DNA of 64,000 nt from CAXBCP01 sp963974055 (GTDB lineage Bacteria > Pseudomonadota > Alphaproteobacteria > MPNO01 > UBA830), in contig CAXBCP010000019.1 of the NCBI GenBank assembly GCA_963974055.1, forward strand, positions 27,326-91,325. Reading direction: 5' to 3'. How positions within the stretch are numbered: the stretch's first letter is position 1; each line of letters opens with the position of its first letter. Positions 17,635-25,222 of this stretch are shown piece after piece. Below the pieces are notes generated by a model, which ran no database searches, was not told the origin of the DNA, and saw only the letters and a program-made list of their open reading frames with translations. The position numbers and the translations under genes were made by a program.

Positions 17635-18567
17635 TTGACGAATATTCGAAACATAGACCTGAATCTTCTGGTTGTGCTCGACGTCCTGCTCGACGAGCGC
17701 AGTGTCAGCCGCGCCGCCAGGCGCCTGAACCTGTCCCAGCCGGCGGTCAGCGGCGCGCTGAAACGACTGCGGAACGCGTTTCACGATCCCCTTTTCGTGC
17801 GATCGCAACAGGGGATCAGGCCGACCCCGCAGGCGCTTGAACTGATCGGCCCGGTAAAGGCCGTACTGCAGGATATCGATACCATCCTGTCGCTGGCCGA
17901 GTTCGATCCGGACACGGCCGATTCCGTCTTCACCATCGCCGCGACCGACTACGCCCAGACGACATTCCTCGCCCCGCTGATGCAGCTCGTCCACCGTGAG
18001 GCGCCGAACATCCGGTTTTCCATTGTTTCGACCGACATCCGGCGCATGCCGGAACAGTTCGACCGCCAGGAAATCGATTTCGCTGTTACCGTGCCGGAGA
18101 TGTCGCCGGTGAATGTCCACGCGATGGACCTGTTCGAGGACCGGTATGTCTGCGCCGTCGGCCCCGACCACCCGGCTGCCCGCGATGCGCTTTCCCTAGA
18201 CGGTTTCTGCGCCCTCGACCACGTGCTTGTCACGCCGTCAAGCGACGGCTTTTTCGGCCCCACCGACGACGCGCTGGAAAAACTCGGACGGCGGCGGCGG
18301 GTGACGGTCTCGGTGCCCAATTTTCTGAGCCTGCCGAGCATTCTGGGAAGCAGCGATTTTATAACGGTCGCCCCGGAACGGGTTCTCCTCCCGTTTGCGA
18401 ATTCGCTTCATATCTTTTCCGCACCGTTGAAACTCCCGGAATTCCGGGTAATTGCCCTGTGGCACGAACTTTCGGTCCGGTCGCCGGCGCATAGCTGGCT
18501 GCGCGACAAAATGACAGAAATCGCCGCCGCGATCGACGCGCCCGATCTGGTGGAGGTCGCCATCTAG
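17635..18567 (+). CDS. LysR-family transcriptional regulator
   Basis: A 310-residue LTTR with an N-terminal winged helix-turn-helix (DLNLLVVLDVLLDERSVS, AARRLNLSQPAVSGALKRLR, residues about 8-50) and a C-terminal effector-binding domain. The short spacing and the sequence after the HTH (FHDPLFVRSQQGIRPTPQAL) resemble the NodD/SyrM/PcaQ-like subgroup. TTG at 17635 is taken as start because the canonical IDLNLL begins six residues later and no ATG in frame exists nearby. It is divergent from the PaaA-like gene, which it probably regulates, possibly through the palindrome at 17554-17573. It ends 6 bp before the convergent dehydrogenase gene. Confidence 0.9.
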   Translation: MTNIRNIDLNLLVVLDVLLDERSVSRAARRLNLSQPAVSGALKRLRNAFHDPLFVRSQQGIRPTPQALELIGPVKAVLQDIDTILSLAEFDPDTADSVFTIAATDYAQTTFLAPLMQLVHREAPNIRFSIVSTDIRRMPEQFDRQEIDFAVTVPEMSPVNVHAMDLFEDRYVCAVGPDHPAARDALSLDGFCALDHVLVTPSSDGFFGPTDDALEKLGRRRRVTVSVPNFLSLPSILGSSDFITVAPERVLLPFANSLHIFSAPLKLPEFRVIALWHELSVRSPAHSWLRDKMTEIAAAIDAPDLVEVAI

Positions 18568-18573
18568 AACCGT

Positions 18574-19464
18574 TCAAAGCGGTTCCTTCGAATACAGGCG
18601 GATAGGGGCGATCTGGCCGGCATCCATATTCCCGGCGTCGATCGCCTGCCGGTAAAGCGACGTCACCAGGTCCGTCACCGGCAGGGAACTTTTCGTCCGA
18701 CGGCCCAAATCGCTGGCAATCTCCATGTCCTTCATCATCATGGAAGCGTCGGCCGGATCCGAATAATCCGCCGTCGCCATGCGCCGTCCGTGATCCTGCA
18801 GCACGGGAGAGTCCGCCCAGCCGCCCTTAAGCGCGTCGGCCAGGGATTGGGCATCCATCCCGAAATTCCTGGCCAGATTGAGCGCTTCTGCGATTGCGCA
18901 TATCTCCGCCCCGATGATCAACTGGTTGCAGGCCTTCGTCGCCTGCCCGGCGCCTGACGGTCCCATCAGGGTAATCTGTCTCGCATAGCAGGAAATCACC
19001 GGCTCTGCTTTGACGAAATCGTCGGGTTCGCCGCCTGCCATGACAATCAATTCCCCCCGTGCCGCCCCGCCCGGGCCGCCCGATACCGGGGCGTCGATCC
19101 AGGCGATGCCCGTCTCCGCGCGCAACCGGTCCGCCCATTCCCGCGTTGTCACGGGATGAATAGAAGAGTGGTCGACCAGAAGTTTCCCGTCGCTGCCGCT
19201 CCCGCCGGCCGAAATACCGTTTGCGCCGAATACGATTTCTTCGACCGCATCGTCGTTCGTCACACACAAAACGACCGCATCCACTGCGTCGATCAAGATC
19301 GCGGGACTGTCCGCCCAGACGGCGCCCGAAGCAAGGAGTGCGCTCGCCCGGTCGCGATTCCGCGCCCACACGGTCACCGGCAAACCGGCAGCGATAAGGT
19401 GCCCGCACATTGCACCGCCCATGGTGCCGAGACCGATGAAACCGATTTTCAGATCGTTCGCCAT
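18574..19464 (-). CDS. 3-hydroxyisobutyrate dehydrogenase / tartronate semialdehyde reductase family
   Basis: A 296-residue NAD(P)-dependent beta-hydroxyacid dehydrogenase. It shows the N-terminal signature GFIGLGTMGGAMCGHLIAAG, the substrate-binding motif DAPVSGGPGGAARGELIVMAGG, and the catalytic lysine in GAGQATKACNQLI near residue 175. ATG at 19464 follows AGGAA. It lies between the convergent LysR gene and the divergent GlcG operon. The substrate is unclear: tartronate semialdehyde would suit the nearby GlcG/glycolate-type context, but hydroxyisobutyrate or other 3-hydroxyacids are equally possible. Confidence 0.87.
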   Translation of the reverse strand: MANDLKIGFIGLGTMGGAMCGHLIAAGLPVTVWARNRDRASALLASGAVWADSPAILIDAVDAVVLCVTNDDAVEEIVFGANGISAGGSGSDGKLLVDHSSIHPVTTREWADRLRAETGIAWIDAPVSGGPGGAARGELIVMAGGEPDDFVKAEPVISCYARQITLMGPSGAGQATKACNQLIIGAEICAIAEALNLARNFGMDAQSLADALKGGWADSPVLQDHGRRMATADYSDPADASMMMKDMEIASDLGRRTKSSLPVTDLVTSLYRQAIDAGNMDAGQIAPIRLYSKEPL

Positions 19465-19590
19465 GTTCTTTCCTGCCTCTGTTCCGATATCCTCGACAGC
19501 TTAGCAGACAGACGTCGGAATTGACGCTTTCTCTCATCTTCCCAAGGGCGTAAGTTTGGAAAAATCACCAGCACTCAAGGATCGGATCCC

Positions 19591-20019
19591 ATGGCAAAAC
19601 TGACGCTCGATCAGGCACAGATCATCATCACCAAAACATTAGAAAAAGGCGCCGAAATGGGTCTGAACCCGCTGACGGTTGCCGTCGTCGACGATGGCGG
19701 CAACCTGAAAACCTTTGCCCGCGCAGACGGCCCCGGTGCCGCGCTCCGCCCGCAGGTCGCAACCGGCAAGGCTTTCGGTGCGGTCGGCATGGGCAGATCG
19801 TCGCGCCAGCTCGGCGAGATGTTCCAGGAGCGCCCGAATTTCGGCACCGCCCTTGTCGGCGCCTCAGAAGGCCGGCTGATCCCCGTTCCGGGCGGCGTGC
19901 TGATCAAGGACGGCGACGAAATCATCGGCGCCGTCGGCGTCAGCGGCGATACGTCGGATAACGACGAGGCCGCGGCCGTTGCCGGAATCGAGGCCGCCGG
20001 TCTTTCAGCAGGTATCTGA
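19591..20019 (+). CDS. GlcG/HbpS family protein
   Basis: A 142-residue protein of the GlcG/HbpS family (heme-degrading domain family), often found next to glycolate, propanediol or small-organic-acid genes. The motif PLTVAVVDDGGNLKTFARADG and the glycine-rich PVPGGVLIKDGDEIIGAVGVSG are typical. The function of the family is poorly defined: heme or cobalamin binding has been shown for some members and an enzymatic accessory role proposed for others. It is the first gene of a forward operon with two MFS transporters and an SpmAB protein; the next gene starts 9 bp after its stop. Confidence 0.85.
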   Translation: MAKLTLDQAQIIITKTLEKGAEMGLNPLTVAVVDDGGNLKTFARADGPGAALRPQVATGKAFGAVGMGRSSRQLGEMFQERPNFGTALVGASEGRLIPVPGGVLIKDGDEIIGAVGVSGDTSDNDEAAAVAGIEAAGLSAGI

Positions 20020-20028
20020 CACCCCATC

Positions 20029-21270
20029 ATGACGCAAGCAGCAGTACTGGCAGACGTCGATATTCTTCGGCGCGACCGGCGCGTGACGTCGCTCATCGGC
20101 ATTTCCCATGGGGCGAGCCATTTTTACCAGCTCGCCCTGGCCCCGCTTTTTCCGCTGATCAATCAGGCGGCGGGTTTCAGCTACGTCGAACTGGCCTCCC
20201 TGACGATGGCGTTCTATGTGGCGTCGGCCGTCTGCCAGCCGTTTTCGGGATTTCTGGTCGACCGGTTCGGCGCGCGCGTCGTTCTGCTCGCAGGACTCGG
20301 CCTGCTCGCCGCGGCAACGACCCTGATGGGCCTGTTGCCGCTTTATCCGGTACTTCTGCTGCTGTCGGTGCTTGCCGGTGTCGGGAACAGCGTGTTCCAT
20401 CCCTGCGACTACAGCATCATGAATGCGACAATCAGCGAAAACCGTATGGCGCGCGCTTTCAGCATTCACATGTTCGGCGGTTATGCCGGCTACGTGCTGG
20501 CGCCTGTCAGCATGATCTTCCTCGGTAATCTTATCGGCTGGCAGCTCGCCATTATATTCGCCGGCGCCGTGGGACTGATCCTGTTCGCCATTCTCTGGGG
20601 CGGCAGCCGCGACTTCAGGGACAGCACCCATGAGCGCGCAGAATCCGGACAGGCGCAGGAGCCACTGAAGCAGAGCATCAAGACCCTGATGAGCGCGCCG
20701 GTCGTCATGTGCTGGGTGTTCTTTTTCTTCACGGCGATGGGCCAGATGGGTCTGATGACCTTTGTTCCGACCCTGATGAAAGAGATATACGCCTTCGACC
20801 TTCAGGCGGCGGGCGCTTTTGTGTCCGTCATGATCGGCGCCGTTATGGTCGGTGTTCTCTGCGGTGGGTATCTCGGCGATTTTTTCCGGAAACCCGACGT
20901 CGTCGTCACGATCGGATACGTGTTCGGCGCTTTTCTGGTTGCCCTTATCTGGCACTTCGATCTTCTGCCATGGCAACTTTACGGAATTTTTGCCGTCGTT
21001 GGTTTTCTGTACGGCGTCGTCTTTCCGTCTCGCGAATTGCTGATCCGCGCGGCAACGCCTAAAGGCGCCAGCGGCCGCGTATTCGGGTTCGTATATTCGG
21101 GCATGGATTTTGGCGCAGCCCTTATCCCGGTTCTGTTCGGCTGGTTCGTCGATACCGGTATACCGCGGACCGCGTTCCTGTGTGTTGCGATACTGTGGAT
21201 GCTGTCCGTCGTTGTGATGCTGATGACAAGCGCCGCAACCCGCAGGCAGACCGCGGCGGCGGCGGAATAG
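20029..21270 (+). CDS. MFS transporter, first of a tandem pair
   Basis: A 413-residue inner-membrane carrier with about twelve membrane segments. It begins with ISHGASHFYQLALAPLFPLI in TM1, has the motif-A loop DRFGARVVLLAGLG and a strongly conserved NSVFHPCDYSIMNATISE after TM4. This resembles the MFS group near fosmidomycin-resistance and sugar-phosphate-like carriers. The neighbouring downstream gene is clearly a paralogue, sharing SHFYQLAL, NSVFHPxDYSIxNA and RAFSIHxFGG. The substrate is unknown. It is cotranscribed with glcG-like, the second MFS and spmAB-like genes, and is the natural importer or exporter for that module. Confidence 0.85.
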   Translation: MTQAAVLADVDILRRDRRVTSLIGISHGASHFYQLALAPLFPLINQAAGFSYVELASLTMAFYVASAVCQPFSGFLVDRFGARVVLLAGLGLLAAATTLMGLLPLYPVLLLLSVLAGVGNSVFHPCDYSIMNATISENRMARAFSIHMFGGYAGYVLAPVSMIFLGNLIGWQLAIIFAGAVGLILFAILWGGSRDFRDSTHERAESGQAQEPLKQSIKTLMSAPVVMCWVFFFFTAMGQMGLMTFVPTLMKEIYAFDLQAAGAFVSVMIGAVMVGVLCGGYLGDFFRKPDVVVTIGYVFGAFLVALIWHFDLLPWQLYGIFAVVGFLYGVVFPSRELLIRAATPKGASGRVFGFVYSGMDFGAALIPVLFGWFVDTGIPRTAFLCVAILWMLSVVVMLMTSAATRRQTAAAAE

Positions 21271-21272
21271 CC

Positions 21273-22508
21273 GTGCAGGCGGCTGCACTCGTCGGACGGA
21301 GGCGCGATGTCCGGGTGATGAGCGTGGTCGGAGTGTGTCACTTTTTCAGCCATTTCTACCAGTTGGCCCTGCCCCCGCTTTTCGTCCTGATCCATCAGGT
21401 AGAGGGACACAGCTACGCCAGCCTCGCCCTTCTGGTGACCGTCATGTACTCGGTTTCATTCGCGCTGCAGCTGCCTGTCGGATTTTTTGTCGACCGGTAC
21501 GGGGCACGTCCGATTCTGATGGCCGGGGTCGCCCTGTTCGCAGCGGCGACGATGCTTTACGGCCTGATTCCGGGATACCCCGCGCTTGTTGTCCTTTCCG
21601 TCGTCGCGGGTGCCGCCAACAGTGTGTTCCATCCGGCCGACTATTCCATTCTCAACGCGTCGGTGACGAAGCTCCGTCTCGGCCGCGCGTTCAGCATCCA
21701 TAATTTCGGCGGTTTTATGGGATATGCGGCGGCGCCTATCCTGATGTCCGGCATGGGGGCGCTTTGGGGCTGGAAGACGGCCGTGCTCGTTGCCGGTGCC
21801 GCCGGTCTCCTGACAGTCGTCGCCGCGGTCGCCCTCAGTGGCGATTTTCGCGATTCATCCCATACCCGGCGGGATCAGAACAGCAGGTCAGACCTGAAGA
21901 CCGACCTGCGGCTGCTGTTCAGCGCGCCGGCGCTGATTTGCGTCGTGTTTTTCGCGCTCCTGTCCGCCGGACAGATGGGGCCGCAATGGTTCGGCGATAA
22001 AATTTATTATCTCGCCCACAATATCCCGGTGGTAATCGGCAACAGCTATATATCGATGTTTGTCGTCGGGATCATGGCCGGCGTTATCATCGGCGGATTT
22101 GCGGCAGATAAAGCCCGGGACCATCTCAAGCTGGCCTTTGGCAGTTTTTTCCTGTCCGGGGTCGGGATGTTCCTGATGGCTATCGTGCCGCCCTCCCCGG
22201 AGATCATATATCCGCTGTTTGTCGTTACCGGGTTTCTGTTCGGCTTCGGCTTTTCGTCCCGCGATATGGTCGTCAGCAGCCTTGCCCCGCCGGAATCCAG
22301 CGGCAAGGTGTTCGGCTTCGTGTTTTCCGGGCTGGATATCGGCGCCGCAGCAGGACCGATCGTCTACGGCTACCTGATCGGCTCCGGCCGGCATCTTGAA
22401 GCGTTTTACGTCTCCGCCCTGCTCATCGGGCTGGCGGGCGTTTCCGTGTTCGCGGCCGGGAAAAGCGCTTTGGCGCGGACCGCGAGGTCGGATCAGGCCG
22501 GCGCATGA
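21273..22508 (+). CDS. MFS transporter, second of a tandem pair
   Basis: A 411-residue paralogue of the preceding transporter: VCHFFSHFYQLALPPLFVLI in TM1, DRYGARPILMAGVALF for motif A, and NSVFHPADYSILNASVTK after TM4. GTG at 21273, 2 bp after the upstream stop, is preferred because it gives the same length as its partner; an ATG at 21318 is an alternative. Its stop overlaps the start of the SpmAB-like gene in an ATGA. The pair could form a heteromeric or two-substrate system, or be a recent duplication that is diverging. Confidence 0.83.
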   Translation: MQAAALVGRRRDVRVMSVVGVCHFFSHFYQLALPPLFVLIHQVEGHSYASLALLVTVMYSVSFALQLPVGFFVDRYGARPILMAGVALFAAATMLYGLIPGYPALVVLSVVAGAANSVFHPADYSILNASVTKLRLGRAFSIHNFGGFMGYAAAPILMSGMGALWGWKTAVLVAGAAGLLTVVAAVALSGDFRDSSHTRRDQNSRSDLKTDLRLLFSAPALICVVFFALLSAGQMGPQWFGDKIYYLAHNIPVVIGNSYISMFVVGIMAGVIIGGFAADKARDHLKLAFGSFFLSGVGMFLMAIVPPSPEIIYPLFVVTGFLFGFGFSSRDMVVSSLAPPESSGKVFGFVFSGLDIGAAAGPIVYGYLIGSGRHLEAFYVSALLIGLAGVSVFAAGKSALARTARSDQAGA

Positions 22509-23815
22509 ACGGCATATTCTTTGCCATCATCCTTATTGCCTTTGCCGTCGCCGGCTGGCGGCAGGTAACCTGGATAAATCCCGGCACCGCCGATGCTGTA
22601 TCGCCGATGCAGGGGCTGGCCAACGGCATGGTCGAAACCGCTGGCAGCTCCGTCACGCTCGCGATCGGGCTGGTCGGCGTGATGGCGTTTTTCCTGGGGC
22701 TGATGAAGGTCGCCGAAGAAGGCGGCATGCTGACCGTCATCGCCAAGACGATCCGGCCGCTCATGGTGCGCCTGTTTCCGGAAGTACCGGCAAATCACCC
22801 GGCCATGGGGGCGATGATCCTCAATATGTCGGCAAACGCGCTCGGTCTCGGCAATGCCGCCACGCCGTTCGGTATCCGCGCCATGCAGGAGCTCGACAAG
22901 CTCAATCCCTGCAAGGGGACCGCGACCAACGCAATGGCGCTTTTCCTCGCCATCAACACGTCCAGCGTGACGCTGTTGCCGACCGGCGTGATCGCGTTGC
23001 GCGCGGCAGCCGGGTCGACCGATCCCGCCGGAATCCTGCCGACAACCCTGTTCGCCACCGTCTTTTCGACAATGATCGCGATCGTCATGTGCCTCACCCT
23101 GCGCCGCTACTGGACGTCGGTCGAGGACGCGACGCCGGCGGCAGAGATTGTCGACCTGCAGGAAGAGGCGCGGGTTTCGGGGGAGGCGCTTCCCGACGCC
23201 GCCGACGATTCATACCCCGCCTGGATCTCGGCCGTCGCCCTCGTGACGATCGCTGCCCTTATCCCTCTTACGATCCTGTTCGGTAAAACGATTTCCCCCT
23301 GGATCATTCCCGGACTGACCGTCGCCCTGCTCGGCTTCGGCGTTGCCAGGAAAGTCCGCGTCTACGAAGCCTTCGTCGACGGCGCCAAGGACGGCTTCAA
23401 TGTCGCGATCCGGATTATTCCCTATCTCGTTGCCATCCTTGTCGCTGTCGGCATGTTCCGGGCGTCGGGCGCGCTGGAGGTCTTTATTTCGGGTATCGGT
23501 CCTGTAACCGCCCTGTTCGGTATGCCGCCGGAAGCCCTGCCGATGGCTCTGTTGCGGCCGCTCTCCGGTTCCGGCGCCTATGGCGTTCTTGCATCCATTA
23601 TCCAGGATCCGAATATCGGACCGGATTCCTATGCGGGTTATCTGGTGAGTACCCTTCAGGGCTCGACGGAAACGACATTCTACGTCCTTGCCGTCTATTT
23701 CGGCGCGGTTCAGATACGGCGTGTCCGTTATGCGCTGGTCGCGGCCCTGTGCGCCGACGTCGCCGGGATCGCAGCAGCTATATTTATCTGTTCGCTTTTA
23801 TACGGGAATATCTGA
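22505..23815 (+). CDS. Nucleoside-recognition (SpmA-SpmB fused) membrane protein
   Basis: A 436-residue integral membrane protein with two nucleoside-recognition/Gate-domain halves: residues about 40-190 (PANHPAMGAMILNMSANALG, GLGNAATPFGIRAM) match SpmA, and about 270-436 (GAKDGFNVAIRIIPYLVAIL, LRPLSGSGAYGVL) match SpmB. SpmA/B are separate spore-maturation proteins in Bacillus, but fused homologues occur widely in non-sporulating bacteria and are proposed transporters or transporter regulators. The gene is coupled by ATGA to the tandem MFS transporters. Its role here is unknown and may be a third transport component. Confidence 0.85.
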   Translation: MNGIFFAIILIAFAVAGWRQVTWINPGTADAVSPMQGLANGMVETAGSSVTLAIGLVGVMAFFLGLMKVAEEGGMLTVIAKTIRPLMVRLFPEVPANHPAMGAMILNMSANALGLGNAATPFGIRAMQELDKLNPCKGTATNAMALFLAINTSSVTLLPTGVIALRAAAGSTDPAGILPTTLFATVFSTMIAIVMCLTLRRYWTSVEDATPAAEIVDLQEEARVSGEALPDAADDSYPAWISAVALVTIAALIPLTILFGKTISPWIIPGLTVALLGFGVARKVRVYEAFVDGAKDGFNVAIRIIPYLVAILVAVGMFRASGALEVFISGIGPVTALFGMPPEALPMALLRPLSGSGAYGVLASIIQDPNIGPDSYAGYLVSTLQGSTETTFYVLAVYFGAVQIRRVRYALVAALCADVAGIAAAIFICSLLYGNI

Positions 23816-24141
23816 AAAGAGCGGAGCCAACGCCTGCGCCAGCTTTAACGGCTCCGCCCAACACAAAGGAGTACAGGGAGGCATTGGTGGGACAACCAAA
23901 ACGACTTCCTCTGCGGCGCGCTTGCTTCGCGACAAGGGAGAGAACCGCGAAGCAAATGCTGAGTACCATGTGAAGTATTCATGGCGGAAACTTTAACAGC
24001 TTTTAGTATATTTCGACAGAGACGTAATATAGACCGATTCGCAACTGATTCGTTCTGAATCCGCTTTTATTGACAGGGGATTACAGTAATCGACCGGTTT
24101 CGATTACTGGCCGCGAACGAATCGATTCGAGTTCTGTCCGG
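23816..24141. other. 326-bp gap with inverted repeats and no supported gene
   Basis: No reading frame here looks coding. Two perfect inverted repeats are visible: GCGGAGCC (23821-23828) with GGCTCCGC (23850-23857), starting 5 bp after the SpmAB-like stop, and TTGCTTCGCG (23922-23931) with CGCGAAGCAA (23946-23955). The first could be a terminator stem but no T-run follows it. The second half of the gap is AT-richer and ends in the stem-loop at 24084-24109. Confidence 0.6.
24084..24109. repeat. Stem-loop CAGTAATCGA/TCGATTACTG near the dioxygenase 3' end
   Basis: A perfect 10-bp inverted repeat with a 6-base loop lies 33 bp past the dioxygenase stop, and a 12-bp palindrome CGAATCGATTCG follows at 24118-24129. 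There is no T-run on either side, so a terminator is possible but an operator or other site is not excluded. Confidence 0.55.
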
Positions 24142-24777
24142 CTACCCCAGAACGATATCGAACGTCCCTTTCACGGCGTTTTCGTCCAGTTCCGGCGCGG
24201 GAACCTGACGGACGGACGCGGCCCGCCTGGCCCTGTCAGTTCTGAGTCTGTTGAACAGAAAATCCCCGTCATTCGACGGATGACCGTCGATATAGAGTTG
24301 CGAGGTAAAGACGCGTCCTTGCGGCGATTTGACCTTAAAATGTATATGCGGCGTCCTGCCGGGATAGGAAACCGGGGTAATCGTCCGGAAACGATAGGCG
24401 CCGTCCCGGTCCGTTACCGTTGTCCCGAAGCCCTGAAAAGCGCGGTCGAAGGTCCCCCGGCGGGAATCGCCACTATGCAGGTACACGCCGTTTGCATCGC
24501 ATTGCCAGATTTCAATTTTCATCCCCGGTCTCGCCGTCCCGGACGGATCAACGACACGCCCCATCAGATGGAATATTTCACCCGATGCGATCCCATCGCC
24601 GGGCGCGACCGACAGGAGATCGTTGTCGGTGTGCAACGGTAACCTGTCCGGATAGAACGGACCTTCGGTTCCCGACGGCGTCAACAGCCGTTCAGCGGCG
24701 GAAATACCGCTGCGCGGCAGCAGCGCTGCCGCAGCGGTACCCCCCAGGAAAAGACGGCGTCGGCTCACATAAATCAT
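24142..24777 (-). CDS. Tat-exported intradiol ring-cleavage dioxygenase
   Basis: A 211-residue protein with an N-terminal twin-arginine signal (SRRRLFLGG followed by a short Ala/Leu stretch) and an intradiol dioxygenase beta-sandwich. Expected Fe(III) ligands are present as Tyr99 (ANGVYLHSG), Tyr138 (PVSYPGRTP) and His144/His146 (PHIHFKV). The start ATG at 24777 follows AGGA at good spacing; an ATG at 24801 would add eight residues before the signal. The family cleaves catechols or protocatechuate between the hydroxyls. A folded, exported copy suggests periplasmic attack on catecholic compounds or siderophore-like molecules. No other ring-cleavage pathway gene adjoins it. Confidence 0.85.
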   Translation of the reverse strand: MIYVSRRRLFLGGTAAAALLPRSGISAAERLLTPSGTEGPFYPDRLPLHTDNDLLSVAPGDGIASGEIFHLMGRVVDPSGTARPGMKIEIWQCDANGVYLHSGDSRRGTFDRAFQGFGTTVTDRDGAYRFRTITPVSYPGRTPHIHFKVKSPQGRVFTSQLYIDGHPSNDGDFLFNRLRTDRARRAASVRQVPAPELDENAVKGTFDIVLG

Positions 24778-24909
24778 AGGCAATCCTGCTTTCTCGGCCA
24801 ACTCGAAGCCGCCTTGACGAACCCCACGGGGCGTTCACGGCCAGCCCCTGCCCGATCCGTCTTTTTTTCCGTACCTGGCGGATCGGCGCCGGCACAGGCA
24901 AAAATAAGG

Positions 24910-24988
24910 CATTGATTTTTAAGTATATTCATTGACTTTTCGGTGCATATGTTTAGGTATGTTTCATCGCCTTACCTAAAAGAAGGCG
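24910..24988. promoter_or_regulatory. Structured leader: 20-bp-spaced direct repeat and two competing stem-loops
   Basis: CATTGATTTTT at 24910-24920 and CATTGACTTTT at 24930-24940 (10 of 11 identical) are exactly 20 bp apart, about two helical turns. They are followed by TTTAGGTA (24952-24959) paired with TACCTAAA (24973-24980) and an overlapping CGCCTT (24968-24973) with AAGGCG (24983-24988). The two stems share bases at 24973 and overlap, so they look mutually exclusive. They lie just upstream of the short open reading frame at 25008. Confidence 0.45.
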
Positions 24989-25007
24989 AAGCGTAAAAGG
25001 TAGGCAA

Positions 25008-25115
25008 GTGAATACGAAAACGACATACACCATCCCGGTTCTGCTCGGGGTACTGATAGGTGTGGGCTGGCTGATGACCAGCCTGACCCTGCTCCGCACA
25101 TTGGGAGCAATTTAG
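25008..25115 (+). CDS. Putative 35-residue single-span membrane peptide
   Basis: GTG at 25008 follows AGGTAGG at good spacing and opens a 35-codon frame ending in TAG. The peptide has a short polar start (MNTKTTYTI) and one hydrophobic segment (PVLLGVLIGVGWLMTSLTLL), then RTLGAI. It is too short for homology by eye. The ribosome site, hydrophobic composition and position after a structured leader support a real small membrane protein or leader peptide. It precedes the receiver-like gene by 107 bp. Confidence 0.45.
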   Translation: MNTKTTYTIPVLLGVLIGVGWLMTSLTLLRTLGAI

Positions 25116-25222
25116 GCAAACGCGACCTGATTGGTTATCCATTCTTAAACCATTTCAAGCGACATTCACTTGTCGGGTGAGATCAACCCGAGAATTAATG
25201 TCTGGCGGGTAATGGTTGCGGG

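Noticed and set aside
18567..18585. GAACCG/CGGTTC stem between the LysR and dehydrogenase stops as a bidirectional terminator
   Set aside because: Only six base pairs and no T-run on either side.
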